Source: Prescottella defluvii
GTDB taxonomy: Bacteria > Actinomycetota > Actinomycetes > Mycobacteriales > Mycobacteriaceae
Length of the DNA: 64,000 nt
NCBI GenBank assembly: GCA_029690005.1
Contig: CP121458.1
Span: forward strand, 1,736,001 to 1,800,000
Direction of reading: 5' to 3'
Below, piece by piece: positions 9,803 to 20,419 of the stretch (positions are counted from its first letter, which is position 1; each line of letters opens with the position of its first letter). A program made the position numbers and the translations under genes. The notes beneath the pieces were generated by a model. It was not told the origin of the DNA. It did no database searches and was given only the letters and a program-made list of their open reading frames with translations.

Positions 9803-11977
9803 TCACCGGTTCTCGGCGTACGCCTTCAGGTGTGCCACCTGGTCGGGGTCCAGCGACGGCCGGACCTTCTCCCGGGCCGCGGCGACGTCCTCCGCGGTCA
9901 CGTCGGCGGCGTCGACGCTGCGGCGCATGGCAGCGAGTGCCGCCTCCCGCAGCAGGGCGGAGCAGTCGGCGGCCGAGTAGCCCTCGAGTGCGGAGGCGAG
10001 GGCGTCGAGGTCGACGTCCTCGGCGAGCGGCACCGACCTGCCCGACGTTCGCAGGATCTCCTTGCGGGCGTCCGCGTCTGGTGGCGGCACGAACACCAGG
10101 CGTTCGAGGCGTCCGGGACGCAGCAGCGCGGGATCGATCAGGTCGGGTCGGTTGGTGGCGCCGAGCACGACGACGTCGCGCAGCGGTTCGACGCCGTCGA
10201 GTTCGGTGAGCAGCGCGGCCACCACCCGGTCGGAGACGCCGGAGTCGGAGCTCTGCCCGCGGCGCGGGGCCAGGGCGTCCACCTCGTCGAGGAAGATGAG
10301 CGACGGCGCCGAGTCCCGGGCGCGCTGGAACAGCTCGCGCACCGCCTTCTCGGACGCACCCACCCACTTGTCCATCAGCTCGGCGCCCTTGACGGCATGC
10401 ACGCTGAGCTGCCCCGAACTGGCCAGTGCGCGAACGAGGTACGTCTTGCCGCAGCCCGGCGGCCCGTACAGCAGGACGCCGCGCGGAGGATCGACGCCCA
10501 GTCGCGCGAACGAATCCGGGTGCTGCAGCGGCCACAGCACCGCCTCGGTGAGGGCCTGCTTGGTCTCGACCATGTCGCCGACGTCGTCGAGGGTGACGCT
10601 GCCGATCGCGAGTTCCTCGGTGCCCGAACGGGACAGCGGGCGGATCACGTGGAGGGCGCCGAGCAGATCCTCCTGGGTGAGCCGCGGCTCCGACTTGGCG
10701 CTGCTCGCCCGCGACGCGGCCCGCAGCGCCGCCTCGCGGCACAGCGCCGCCAGGTCGGCGACGACGAAACCGGGTGTTCGCGATGCGATCTCTGTGAGCT
10801 CGAGGTCCGCAGTGGGGACCTTGCGGAGCAGCATCTCCAGCAACTGGCGGCGACCCGCGCCGTCGGGCAGCGACAGCGACAGTTCGCGGTCGCACAGGTC
10901 CTGACCGCGCAGGCGGTCGTCGAGCCCCTCGGGGTGGGCCGTGGTCGCGACGAAGGCCACCGACTCGGTCTCCACCGCGCGGCGCAACTGGTCGAGGATG
11001 AGGGTCGAGACGGGTTCGCGGACCGCGGGCAGCAGCGCGTCGACGTCGGTGACGAGCAGGACCCCGCCGGAGCGGACGGCGTCCACCGCGGCGGTCACCC
11101 GCTCGAGCCGCGACTGCGCCTCGGACGCCCCGACTCCCGGCCCGTCCAGTTCGACGACCCGGCGCTTCGCGAGAACGGATCGGGCCAGCATCGACTTGCC
11201 GACGCCGGCCGGTCCGGTGACGAGCACGCCCAGATGCGGTGACGCCCCGAGTTTCTGCAGCAGTTCGGGCTCGTCGAGGGCGAGTGTGAGCCACTCCGAG
11301 AGCTTCGCGGCCTGTGCGTGCGCGCCGACCAGATCCTCGACGGGGACGACGTCGGACGTGCGGGGTTCGGTGATCGTGGGAGCGGCGGCCGTCGGGGCGG
11401 GGCTCGCATGCGCCACACCGGCTCCCCAGCTCACTGCGGAATTGGGTTGCACGCTGACCGGACCGTCCGACGGGTCGACGCCGGTCACGGTCAGCAGTTC
11501 GGAGGTCCAGGTGACGCCGAACGTGCGGGACAGCGCTTGCGTCGCGGACGTCGTGCTGGTGCCCGGACCCAGGTCCCGGGGCAGCAGGGACACGGCGTCA
11601 CCCACGGTGAGGACCTTGCCGAGTAGTGCCTGCCGAAGTGTCGCGTCCGAGATCGACTGTTGGGCCATCGCCGAACCGCTCACCGTGACCGCGCGGGCGC
11701 CGTACACCGTGATCGGTGCGACCACCAGTGTCGCGTTCTCGCGCAGACCGGAGTTGGAGAGGGTGACGTCGTCGAGCAGGGCGGTGCCGGTGGGGGTTCC
11801 GGCCGGCGCGATACCCGCGACCGCGGCGGTGCGGCGGGCGCCGATCAGCGCGATCGCGTCCCACTCCCGCAACCCCAGCGCCGCCAGTGCCTCGGGGTGC
11901 AGGCGCACGACTCCGCGTCGGGCATCCGCGGCGGAGGTGTTGAGGCGGACCGTGAGCGTCAGTTCGGGAGAGGACAC
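9803..11977 (-). CDS. CDC48/p97-like double AAA+ ATPase
   Basis: 724 aa from a GTG at 11977 (MSSPELTLTVRLNTSAADA). Architecture: an N-terminal CDC48-N-like double-psi barrel (about residues 1-170), then two AAA+ modules. First module Walker A is GPAGVGKSMLARSVL, a less canonical domain; the second has GPPGCGKTYLVRALASSG, Walker B LIFLDEVDALAPRRGQ, sensor-1 VVVLGATNRPDLIDPALLRPG and the arginine finger region. This is the Rv0435c family of actinobacterial unfoldase/segregase-type ATPases. It lies 17 bases after pssA in the same orientation, so it is co-transcribed with psd and pssA; the biochemical link to phospholipid synthesis is not known. Confidence 0.92.
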   Translation of the reverse strand: MSSPELTLTVRLNTSAADARRGVVRLHPEALAALGLREWDAIALIGARRTAAVAGIAPAGTPTGTALLDDVTLSNSGLRENATLVVAPITVYGARAVTVSGSAMAQQSISDATLRQALLGKVLTVGDAVSLLPRDLGPGTSTTSATQALSRTFGVTWTSELLTVTGVDPSDGPVSVQPNSAVSWGAGVAHASPAPTAAAPTITEPRTSDVVPVEDLVGAHAQAAKLSEWLTLALDEPELLQKLGASPHLGVLVTGPAGVGKSMLARSVLAKRRVVELDGPGVGASEAQSRLERVTAAVDAVRSGGVLLVTDVDALLPAVREPVSTLILDQLRRAVETESVAFVATTAHPEGLDDRLRGQDLCDRELSLSLPDGAGRRQLLEMLLRKVPTADLELTEIASRTPGFVVADLAALCREAALRAASRASSAKSEPRLTQEDLLGALHVIRPLSRSGTEELAIGSVTLDDVGDMVETKQALTEAVLWPLQHPDSFARLGVDPPRGVLLYGPPGCGKTYLVRALASSGQLSVHAVKGAELMDKWVGASEKAVRELFQRARDSAPSLIFLDEVDALAPRRGQSSDSGVSDRVVAALLTELDGVEPLRDVVVLGATNRPDLIDPALLRPGRLERLVFVPPPDADARKEILRTSGRSVPLAEDVDLDALASALEGYSAADCSALLREAALAAMRRSVDAADVTAEDVAAAREKVRPSLDPDQVAHLKAYAENR

Positions 11978-11994
11978 GCCCGCCAGCCTAGTGA

Positions 11995-12836
11995 TCAGCG
12001 TGGCCGGCGTAGGCCCAGCCGGGCCGCGGAGGAGCGTCGGTGGCCGTTGGGGGAGCGGCGGATGGCGCGACGCTCGGACGGCTTGATGTCCCAGGTTTCG
12101 GGGCGCGCCGCGACCCAGCGCTTCGACCGGATCGCGAAGGGGATGTGCGCGAGGTACGCGAACACCAGGACGATCAGCAGCACGTACGGGTAGGTGACGA
12201 GCGCGGCGGCCGCGAGCGCGACGAGCGCGAGCAGAGCGGCGGCCATGCGCGGCGGCACCGACACGGTTTTCATCGCGAGGGTGGGGATGCGGCTGACGAT
12301 GAGCGTCGCCGAGAACAGGGTCCACGCGGTGACCACGCCCAACGACGACCACCAACCGTCGCCCCACTGGACGTAGGCGGCGATCGGAGTGAGAGCGATC
12401 AGGGCCCCAGCCGGTGCGGGCACGCCGACGAAGAAGTCCTTGGCGTACGCGGGACGGTGTCGTCGTCGAGCAGCGTGTTGAACCGTGCGAGTCGCAGCAC
12501 GATGCTCACCGCGTACAGCAGCGCGATGATCCAGCCGAAGCTGTTGCCGTCGAGCAGCGTCACGTACAGCACGAGGGCGGGCGCGACACCGAACGAGATG
12601 GCGTCGGCGAGCGAGTCGAGTTCGGCGCCCATCTTGCTGGTGGCGTCGAGCATGCGGGCGAGCCGTCCGTCGAGGGCATCGAGGACGGCCGCCGCGCCGA
12701 TCATCGCGAGTGCGGTACCGAGCTCGCCGTCGAGCGCGAACTTGACGGCGGACAGGCCGCCGCACAGCGCGAGGATCGTGATCATGCTCGGCAGTAATCG
12801 GACCGCGTGCTGCCGGCTGGGGCGGGGCGGCCTCAC
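11995..12836 (-). CDS. pssA: phosphatidylserine synthase (frame break)
   Basis: CDP-alcohol phosphatidyltransferase family membrane enzyme that makes phosphatidylserine from CDP-diacylglycerol and serine; its product is the substrate of the adjacent psd. The family motif is seen as [19 protein letters not shown] then [12 protein letters not shown] (D-x2-DG-x2-AR-x8-G-x3-D-x3-D). Start is the GTG at 12836, which overlaps the psd stop by four bases (GTGA). One base is missing near 12450, after LLDDDTVP; the continuation ([18 protein letters not shown]...) is in the next frame and ends at 11995. Restored length 280 aa, normal for actinobacteria. Homologue of Rv0436c. Confidence 0.92.
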
Positions 12837-13545
12837 GGCAGCTGTGCGAGGACGGTTTCGGCGCCGATGGTGCGCTGGCCGCGCTCGACGAGCAGCGAGG
12901 TGCCGGCCGGGAAGTAGGTGTCGACCCGGGAACCGAAGCGGATGAGGCCGTAGGTGTCGCCGATGGTGAGCTTGTCGCCCTCCTTGGCGTCGCACACGAT
13001 GCGGCGCGCGAGCAGGCCGGCGATCTGCACGACGGCCACCTCGCGGCCGTCGCTGGTCTCGATCAGCATGCTGTTGCGCTCGTTGACCTCGCTCGCGTCG
13101 GCGAGGTCGGCCGAGAGGAACTGCCCCGGCTGGTGGACGACCTTCCGGACCAGACCGGCGACCGGGACGCGCTGGACGTGGACGTCGAGCACCGACAGGA
13201 AGATGCTCACGCGCGGCAGCGGCTGGTCGCCCATGCCGAGTTCGGCGGGCGGGACAGCGGTGTCGACGAGCGCGACCTCACCGTCGGCGGGCGCCACGAC
13301 GACGCCGGGGCGGTTCGGCGGCACCCGGTGCGGGTGGCGGAAGAACGTCGCGCAGGCGGCTGCGGAGGCGAGCCCGGCTCGGCGCACCCACTTGCGGTTG
13401 CGTCCCACCGCCGCGACCGCGAGCGGGGTCAGCACGAACGGCAGACCCGCGGGGTGCAGCGGCGGGACGGCAGCCTTGACGAGGCCGATGACGTGGCCGA
13501 CGCCGGTGGGCTGGGGGTACCAGGGGGTGTCGGTCGACGTGCCAC
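12833..13545 (-). CDS. psd: phosphatidylserine decarboxylase (N-terminal frame break)
   Basis: Converts phosphatidylserine to phosphatidylethanolamine; pyruvoyl enzyme, short actinobacterial (PSD-A type) form. Key landmarks: [39 protein letters not shown], and the self-cleavage region [15 protein letters not shown], where the GS pair is the processing site that yields the pyruvoyl group. The GTG at 13545, preceded by GAGG at normal distance, gives an N terminus [13 protein letters not shown] that matches the family start, but it is one frame off the body of the gene; a single base is missing around 13515-13535. Restored length 237 aa. First gene of the psd-pssA-ATPase operon. Confidence 0.9.
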
Positions 13546-13638
13546 GAGCTCCTCTTACCGGTCGGATTGGGCGGCGATGTTCGCCGCTCGAGCTATCACA
13601 GGTTACGTGACAGGCGAGAACCGTCGGGTCGCCATGTG

Positions 13639-14106
13639 CTAGCGGCGGCCGCCGACGAGCGCCTCGGCCTCGTTCTTGATGCGCGCGAGGGTGGCGTTCA
13701 TGCCGGCGACCATCTCGGTCTCGAAGGCGTCGGGGCCGCCGAGGACGGTCTTGATCAGGAACTGCGACACCTGGCTGGTCCCGGTGGGGGCTTCGCGGCG
13801 CTCGACGACGCGGGTGCCGGTCTCGGTCGCCTCGAGTGTGTACGACCAGATGGAGCGGTTCTCGTTGATGCGGAACGCGATCGCCTTGTTCGGTTCGAAT
13901 CGGATGACCTTCGACGTGGTGGGCCACACGAGCAGGCCCTTGCGATTGAGGTTGAAGGTCTTGGTGCCCTCGCGGACCTCACCGGAGACGCGCATCATGC
14001 GGCACTGCGGGCTCCACTCGCCCATCCGCTTCAGGTCGGACACGATCGTCCACACGTCCTGCGGGGTGGCGGCGATCTCGATGCTGGCTTCGAGGGTGTT
14101 GGTCAC
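13639..14106 (-). CDS. SRPBCC (polyketide cyclase/dehydrase-like) family protein
   Basis: 155 aa START/Bet v 1-like fold. The family opening [21 protein letters not shown] lies at residues 4-24, followed by alternating strands ([40 protein letters not shown]) and a long C-terminal helix ([15 protein letters not shown]). Such proteins bind small hydrophobic ligands; no specific ligand is indicated. It lies upstream of psd on the same strand with a 93-base gap, so it could belong to the same transcript. No frame break. Confidence 0.85.
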   Translation of the reverse strand: MTNTLEASIEIAATPQDVWTIVSDLKRMGEWSPQCRMMRVSGEVREGTKTFNLNRKGLLVWPTTSKVIRFEPNKAIAFRINENRSIWSYTLEATETGTRVVERREAPTGTSQVSQFLIKTVLGGPDAFETEMVAGMNATLARIKNEAEALVGGRR

Positions 14107-14376
14107 GGGTCGGCTCTCCGGTTCGAATTAGGTGGTACAGGAGGTCACGCGTACCGGGTCATCGTAGGCATGCGTGTCCGTTCCGTGTGCGGCAGGTCAC
14201 GATTCGGCGTCCAGGTTCGGGTAGCCGAGCGACAGCCGGCGTGAGTCGGTCTGGACGGCGCAGGCCGCGGCGACCCGGACATCGCAGTCCGGTGAATCGT
14301 CGACTTCGCCGGGTGCACCGGTGCTTCCGGTCGGATAGCCCCGCAGCGGCACGTGGCGGCAGATACCCTCGAATCC

Positions 14377-15154
14377 ATGACCCAGGTCGAGGGTGTCCTG
14401 TACGACATCGACGGGGTGCTGGTCACGTCGTGGCGGCCGGTCCCCGGGGCCGTGGAGGCGCTCGACGAGATGCGCCGGCGCGGGGGCGTCCGGGGTTCCT
14501 GACCAACACGACATCCCGGACGTGCGACGCGATCGCGTCGGCGCTCGGGTCCGCGGGATTCGACATCCGGCCCGAGGAGATCGTCACCGCGGTGCGGCTC
14601 ACCACCGAGTACCTGCGTTCGACGTATCCGGGCGCTCGGGTGATGCTGCTCAATCACGGCGACGTCCGCGCCGACATGGAGGGCGTCGAGTTCGACGACG
14701 TCGACCCCGAGGTGATCGTGATCGGGGGCGCGGGTCCGGAGTTCACGCACGACGCGCTCAGCCGGGTCCTGGATCTGATGGTGGCCGGGGTGCCGGCGGT
14801 CGCGATGCACCGGGCGTTGATGTGGTCGGAGTCGGACGGGTTGCGGCTGGACACGGGCGCGTATCTGCCAGGTCTCGAGGACGCGTCGGGTTCGCGGATC
14901 GTGTCGGTGGGCAAGCCGTCGCTCGCGGGGTTCCTCACGGCCGCCGAGTTGATGGGTGTCGATCCGTCGAAGACGGTGATGGTCGGCGACGACTTCCGCG
15001 GCGACGTCCTGCCGGCGCAGCGGGTGGGCATGACGGGGGTGCTGGTGCGGACGGGGAAGTTCCGTCAGCCGATCCTCGATCTCGCCGTGGACCGGCCGAT
15101 CACGTGCTCGATTCCGTGGCCGATCTGCCCGCTCTGTTGGCCGATCGCGGGTGA
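14377..15154 (+). CDS. HAD-superfamily IIA phosphatase, LHPP/NagD-like (two frame breaks)
   Basis: Starts at the ATG at 14377 with the HAD nucleophile motif EGVLYDIDGVLVTSW (motif I D-x-D). After DEMRRRG the frame breaks near 14490 (one base missing) and resumes as FLTNTTSRTCDAIASALG (motif II threonine). Motif III lysine is in SVGKPSLAGF and motif IV in KTVMVGDDFRGDVLPAQ. A second base is missing near 15096; the true ending DHVLDSVADLPALLADRG stops at 15152-15154, whereas the broken frame runs on into the next gene. Restored 259 aa, close to TIGR01458-type phosphatases related to LHPP. Substrate unknown. Confidence 0.85.
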
Positions 15155-15264
15155 CGCGCCGAGCTACTTCGGATCCCTATCGAAATGCCTCGTTTCGACG
15201 CCGTGAACGGGTAACCTCGCGGGCACTCTCCCTACTTCTCCCTTTTGTCCGTGAAGGAGTCCGA

Positions 15265-15786
15265 ATGTCGACCTTTTCCCATCTGCGTGCAATCTCGAGC
15301 CATGGTCGACGGATGACACGGACTGCGATGATTGCTGCTGCGGGAATCGGTGTGGCAGCGGGTGTTTCGCTGTTCGGTGCGGGCGCGGCGTCGGCCGCGC
15401 CGGTGATGTGCGTGTCGCCGACCGCGCCCAACGACATCCAGATCTCGGGGTACGCGAGCTGCGGTGCGCAGGCCTTCGAGCAGGGTGTGTCGCGGTCCGC
15501 TGCGACGGACAGTGGCACGGCCGTGTCGGTCGCGCAGGGCTTCGGCTCGTCGAACAGCCTCGCGACCGGTTTCGGCACGGCACTGAGCGCGTCGCGCGGC
15601 AACGGTCAGTCGCTCGCACTGGCGATCGGTGGCGGCATCGCCCACTCGTGGGCCGACGACGGTTATGCGACGTTCGCGGTCGCCGGTTGGGGTTCGGGCG
15701 CGACGGCCGAGAAGGATGGCGTCAACTGCATGGGTCCGCTGTCGTTCGCGTGGAACCTGAAGACCGGTCAGACCTGCCTGGGCTGA
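15265..15786 (+). CDS. secreted Gly/Ser/Ala-rich protein
   Basis: 173 aa from an ATG at 15265 preceded by a strong GAAGGAG. A twin-arginine-free Sec-type signal peptide is visible (RTAMIAAAGIGVAAGVSLF, then GAGAASA-AP, cleavage about residue 44). The mature part contains a run of G/S/A-rich imperfect repeats (AVSVAQGFGSSNSLATGFG, ALSASRGNGQSLALAIGGG) and four cysteines in two pairs (MCVSP, ASCGA, NCMGP, TCLG), compatible with two disulphides. Exported, probably cell-envelope. I do not recognise a characterised function. Confidence 0.75.
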   Translation: MSTFSHLRAISSHGRRMTRTAMIAAAGIGVAAGVSLFGAGAASAAPVMCVSPTAPNDIQISGYASCGAQAFEQGVSRSAATDSGTAVSVAQGFGSSNSLATGFGTALSASRGNGQSLALAIGGGIAHSWADDGYATFAVAGWGSGATAEKDGVNCMGPLSFAWNLKTGQTCLG

Positions 15787-15846
15787 GCGACGGAACGACT
15801 CGATCGTGCGGGGGTGTTCGCCATGGGCGGAGACCCCCGCACGACG

Positions 15847-15874
15847 TTGCACTCACCCCCTCGAGTGCTAAAAA
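15847..15874 (+). promoter_or_regulatory. sigma-A-type promoter of groEL2
   Basis: TTGCAC (15847-15852) and TAAAAT (15869-15874) are spaced by 16 bases and lie directly upstream of the CIRCE repeat, placing the expected transcript start at or just before the operator. Confidence 0.6.
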
Positions 15875-15880
15875 TGCACT

Positions 15881-15905
15881 TGGCACTCGTAACTTGTGAG
15901 TGCCA
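15881..15905. promoter_or_regulatory. CIRCE operator (HrcA site)
   Basis: TGGCACTC (15881-15888), nine-base spacer, GAGTGCCA (15898-15905): a perfect inverted repeat with the spacing of CIRCE (consensus TTAGCACTC-N9-GAGTGCTAA). It lies between the promoter and groEL2, where HrcA binding represses transcription. An additional GAGTGCTA at 15863-15870 overlaps the -10 box. Confidence 0.85.
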
Positions 15906-16044
15906 GGTCGGGACGGTGAGACCAGGAACCTAGACACCCCTGGTCGTCCGTCGCGGGCACCGAGCCTGGCCGGAAGCGTAAATGGGGCGATCCGACGAGC
16001 GATCGCCTCCGTGTGTCACCCCCAATCCGGAGGATCACTTCGCA

Positions 16045-17671
<1,627 letters not shown>

Positions 17672-17707
17672 TCTGACGATCGGAAAGCCTGAGCTCAGGT
17701 AACACGA

Positions 17708-17744
17708 AGAAGCCCGGGACACCTTCACGGTGTCCCGGGCTTCT
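17708..17744. terminator. strong hairpin after groEL2
   Basis: AGAAGCCCGGGACACC (17708-17723) and GGTGTCCCGGGCTTCT (17729-17744) form a perfect 16-bp stem with a five-base loop, between groEL2 (plus) and the PspC gene (minus, stop at 17757). Likely bidirectional. Confidence 0.85.
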
Positions 17745-17756
17745 CGCATGTGTAGG

Positions 17757-17957
17757 TCACTCGCTGGGCATGATCATCCAGGCCGCGAGGTAGATCAGCG
17801 CGACGGTACCGAACGAGACGAACGCGCCGACGACGGCGGCCACGCGGACGAGATTGACGTCGATGCCGAAGTACTCGGCGACGCCGCCGCACACTCCGGA
17901 GAGCATGCGCTGGTTGCGGGAACGGACGAACGGTCGGGGCGAGTCGCTGTAGGTCAT
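17757..17957 (-). CDS. PspC domain protein
   Basis: 66 aa from ATG 17957 (MTYSDSPRPFVRSRNQRML). The PspC signature SGVCGGVAEYFGIDVNLVR is at residues 21-39, followed by one membrane helix (AAVVGAFVSFGTVALIYLAAW). Stand-alone PspC proteins are single-pass membrane proteins of the envelope stress response; here no other psp gene is adjacent. The frame is open further upstream, but that stretch is arginine-rich shadow. Confidence 0.85.
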   Translation of the reverse strand: MTYSDSPRPFVRSRNQRMLSGVCGGVAEYFGIDVNLVRVAAVVGAFVSFGTVALIYLAAWMIMPSE

Positions 17958-18142
17958 GACATCGATTCTGGTTTCCGGCCGCTCCCGACACCATCGGGAT
18001 TCCCCGGATTCCGACCCTGATCTTTGCCCTCGGGGTGCCCCCTCGGGCGTCCGGACCCGGCGATGACCGGCGCGAACGCGGCACCGTAGCCGGAGCCCCG
18101 ATTTCCGAGTTTCGCGCACGGTGTGGGCATAGGCTCGATGGC

Positions 18143-18977
18143 GTGGTGGAGACCGTGCCGATCCAGATGCCCGACGGGACTACGACGCCGGTGCGGCTGT
18201 TCCCGGGACCGGAGGGCGCGCCGGTGGTGGTGATCGTCCCGGGCTCGGGATTCCCGGCGCGTTCTACGACCGATTTGCGAATTCGATTGTGGGGCATGGC
18301 TTCTGTGCGGCTACCTGCGAGCTGCGCGGGCAGGGGACAGTCGTCCCCGGCCCAGTGGTGCGAGCACGTTCGGTTATCAGGAGTTGGTGTCGGTCGACCT
18401 GCCGGCGATGTTCGAGGTGGTGCGCGAGCGGTTCGACGCGAGCACCCCGTTTCTGTTGGGGCACAGCATGGGCGGACAGCTGGGGGTGATGTACGCGGCA
18501 CGGATCCGGGGTCGGCTCGGTGGACTCGTCCTCGTGGCGTCCGGTTCGCCGTACTACCGAGGTTTTCCCGGACCGCGGTCGCCGGGCGTGCTGTTGGGTT
18601 CGACCGCGATGTCGATCACAGCGAGCGTCGCCGGGTTCTGGCCCGGAGATCGTCTGGACGTGGGCGGATTCGGCCGGCAGTCGAGGGTGCTGATCTCCGA
18701 CTGGTCACGGTTCGCGCGTAGTGGGCGCATCGAGCCGACGGGGGCAGATATCGACTACGAGGAACGTATCGGGCGGCTGAAGCTGCCGGTGCTGTCGATC
18801 TCGATCGAGGGCGACGACCTTGCGCCCCGCAGTGCGTCGGGTAACCTTCTGGGCAAGTTGTCCGGTTCGGACGTGACGACGTGGCACCAACCGGAGGCGT
18901 TGGGGCACAACGGCTGGATTCGGACACCCGACAGCACGGTCGACCGGATCGCCGACTGGATTCACGACCACGCCTGA
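18143..18977 (+). CDS. alpha/beta hydrolase (two frame breaks)
   Basis: Serine hydrolase of the alpha/beta fold, about 278 aa restored, starting at the GTG at 18143 (VVETVPIQMPDGTTTPVRLF). Bases are missing near 18246 (expected GIPGAFYDRFANSIVGHGF follows) and near 18334, in a run of four G (expected GQGDSRPRPSGASTFGYQEL). The nucleophile elbow is LLGHSMGGQLG; the acid is probably in ISIEGDDLAP and the histidine in EALGHNGW. No lid domain is obvious. Substrate unknown. It is separate from the peptide gene downstream by 126 bases. Confidence 0.8.
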
Positions 18978-19103
18978 CATTCACCCTTGCTTTCATCCCG
19001 AAATGATCGTCAATCCGGTGCAGGGTCGTGTCCGCACCGTTATATTGACCGCAGGCGCTTTCGCTTCGGGGCGCTACACCACACCGAATACAGGGAGCTT
19101 TCC

Positions 19104-19229
19104 ATGGGTTCTTCGCAGATCCTCACCGTCCTCAGCGCTCTTTCGTCCCTCGTCAACGCGCTCAACGTCCTGGGCACCGCCAGCTCGGGCGCGACCGGCG
19201 GTTCGGGCTCGCTGAGCACGCTCAGCTGA
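19104..19229 (+). CDS. 41-aa hydrophobic micro-protein, PorA/PorH-like candidate
   Basis: ATG 19104 is preceded by AGGGAG at six bases, and a TATATT -10-like box lies at 19041-19046. The peptide begins MGSSQILTVLSALSSLVNAL and ends GGSGSLSTLS. It has no signal peptide, no charged residue at all, one helix-forming hydrophobic stretch (residues 5-24) and a Gly/Ser-rich tail ending in Ser. A 17-bp perfect hairpin follows, so it is a self-contained transcript. Size, lack of signal peptide and proximity to groEL2 and a mycolyltransferase recall the PorA/PorH peptides of Corynebacterium; sequence identity to them is not evident. Shares its Ser-x-x-Ser end with the three peptides at 22867-23272. Confidence 0.7.
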   Translation: MGSSQILTVLSALSSLVNALNVLGTASSGATGGSGSLSTLS

Positions 19230-19250
19230 GACTCGCCTCGGAGCGTCACG

Positions 19251-19288
19251 AAGGGCGGTGACGGTGCAATCGCACCGTCACCGCCCTT
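19251..19288. terminator. perfect 17-bp hairpin
   Basis: AAGGGCGGTGACGGTGC (19251-19267), loop AATC, and its exact complement (19272-19288) followed by T. Shared by the micro-protein gene (plus) and the mycolyltransferase gene (minus). Confidence 0.9.
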
Positions 19289-19312
19289 TGTCATGTTCGG
19301 CGCTGTCCCGGC

Positions 19313-20354
19313 TCAGACGCCGAGGGACGCGGCGAGCGTCGGCCACGACTTGGGCAGCTCCGCACGCCAGTACGCCCACGTGTGGACGCCCACCGGGTTG
19401 TAGACGAAGGTCGCCGGAATGCCGAGCGACCGCAAGCGGTCGTCGAGCTGGTGGGTACAGAAATTGGTGACGGCCTCGATCGGCCCGCCCTGGGTGACGA
19501 GCGGAACGAGGTCGGGGTTGTTCAGATTCTCGTCGGGGCCGGGCAGTCCGGTGGCCGTCGAGATGTACATCGCGGTGCCGCGTAGCTTCTCGGCGCCCAG
19601 GAGGACGTCGTGCTCGGCCCACTGCGGATCGGTGGACGGGCCCCACATGTTCTCGATGTTGCCGCCGTAGCTCGACACCACCACGTTCATCTGGGCCTGC
19701 CCCAGCTCCCCGGTCGTCTCGTAACAGCCGCTGTAGGCCGCGACGCCGCGGTACAGGCCGGGCGAGCGCATTACGAGCATCATCGCCGACTGCGCGCCCA
19801 TCGACAGGCCAGCGATGGACTGGATGCCGTTGCCGTCGAAGCGCTGATCGATCAGCGGGGAAGTTCCTTGGTCAGGAACGTCTCCCACTTGTAGTTGCCG
19901 AGCGTCGGGTCGGTCCGGTCCCAGTCGGTGAAATAACTGGCACGGCCGCCGGTGGTCATGACGACGTTGACCGGCTTGTCCTCGAAGAACTCGACGGCAC
20001 CGCCCTGGGTGGTCCAGTTGCTCATGCCCGGCGACGCCGAGCGGCCGTCGAGCATGTACAGCGTGGGTCGGGGCACGGAGGTGTCGCGCGGCAGCAGCAC
20101 CTGTACCTCCTGCTCCGCCCCCATTGCCGGGGAGTACACGAACACGCGCACCCACCGGTCGGTGATGTTCTCCACGCGGGTGATGTAGGCGCCGTCGGCC
20201 GAGACGGGAGCCGCCTGCGCCGCGGCCGAGTTCGGGATGCCTCCCGCCGCCGCGATCGGCGCGACGCCCAGCAGCGCGCCCACCGTGGTGGCGGTGACGA
20301 GGCACCCGCTCCCAGGCGGCGCAGCGCCGGTCGTGTGATCGCGTGGGATGTCAT
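19313..20354 (-). CDS. mycolyltransferase / antigen 85-type esterase (two frame breaks)
   Basis: Exported esterase-D fold enzyme that transfers mycolic acids from trehalose monomycolate to trehalose, arabinogalactan or, in corynebacteria (MytC), to envelope proteins. ATG 20354 starts MTSHAITRPALRRLGAGA; one base is missing near 20299 and the signal-peptide core continues TTVGALLGVAPIAAAGG. Another C is missing near 19858 between WETFLTKELP and PLIDQRFDGNG. Typical motifs: PTLYMLDGRS, VNVVMTTGGRASYFTDWD, nucleophile elbow AGLSMGAQSAMML, and histidine in VGVHTWAYWRAELP. Restored 347 aa. Lies between the micro-protein genes. Confidence 0.92.
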
Positions 20355-20419
20355 GTGGCAGCTCACTTTCGGTGGTTCACTTCCGGCGCATGGTAGCCCA
20401 GGAACGGGACTGGCGGGCG

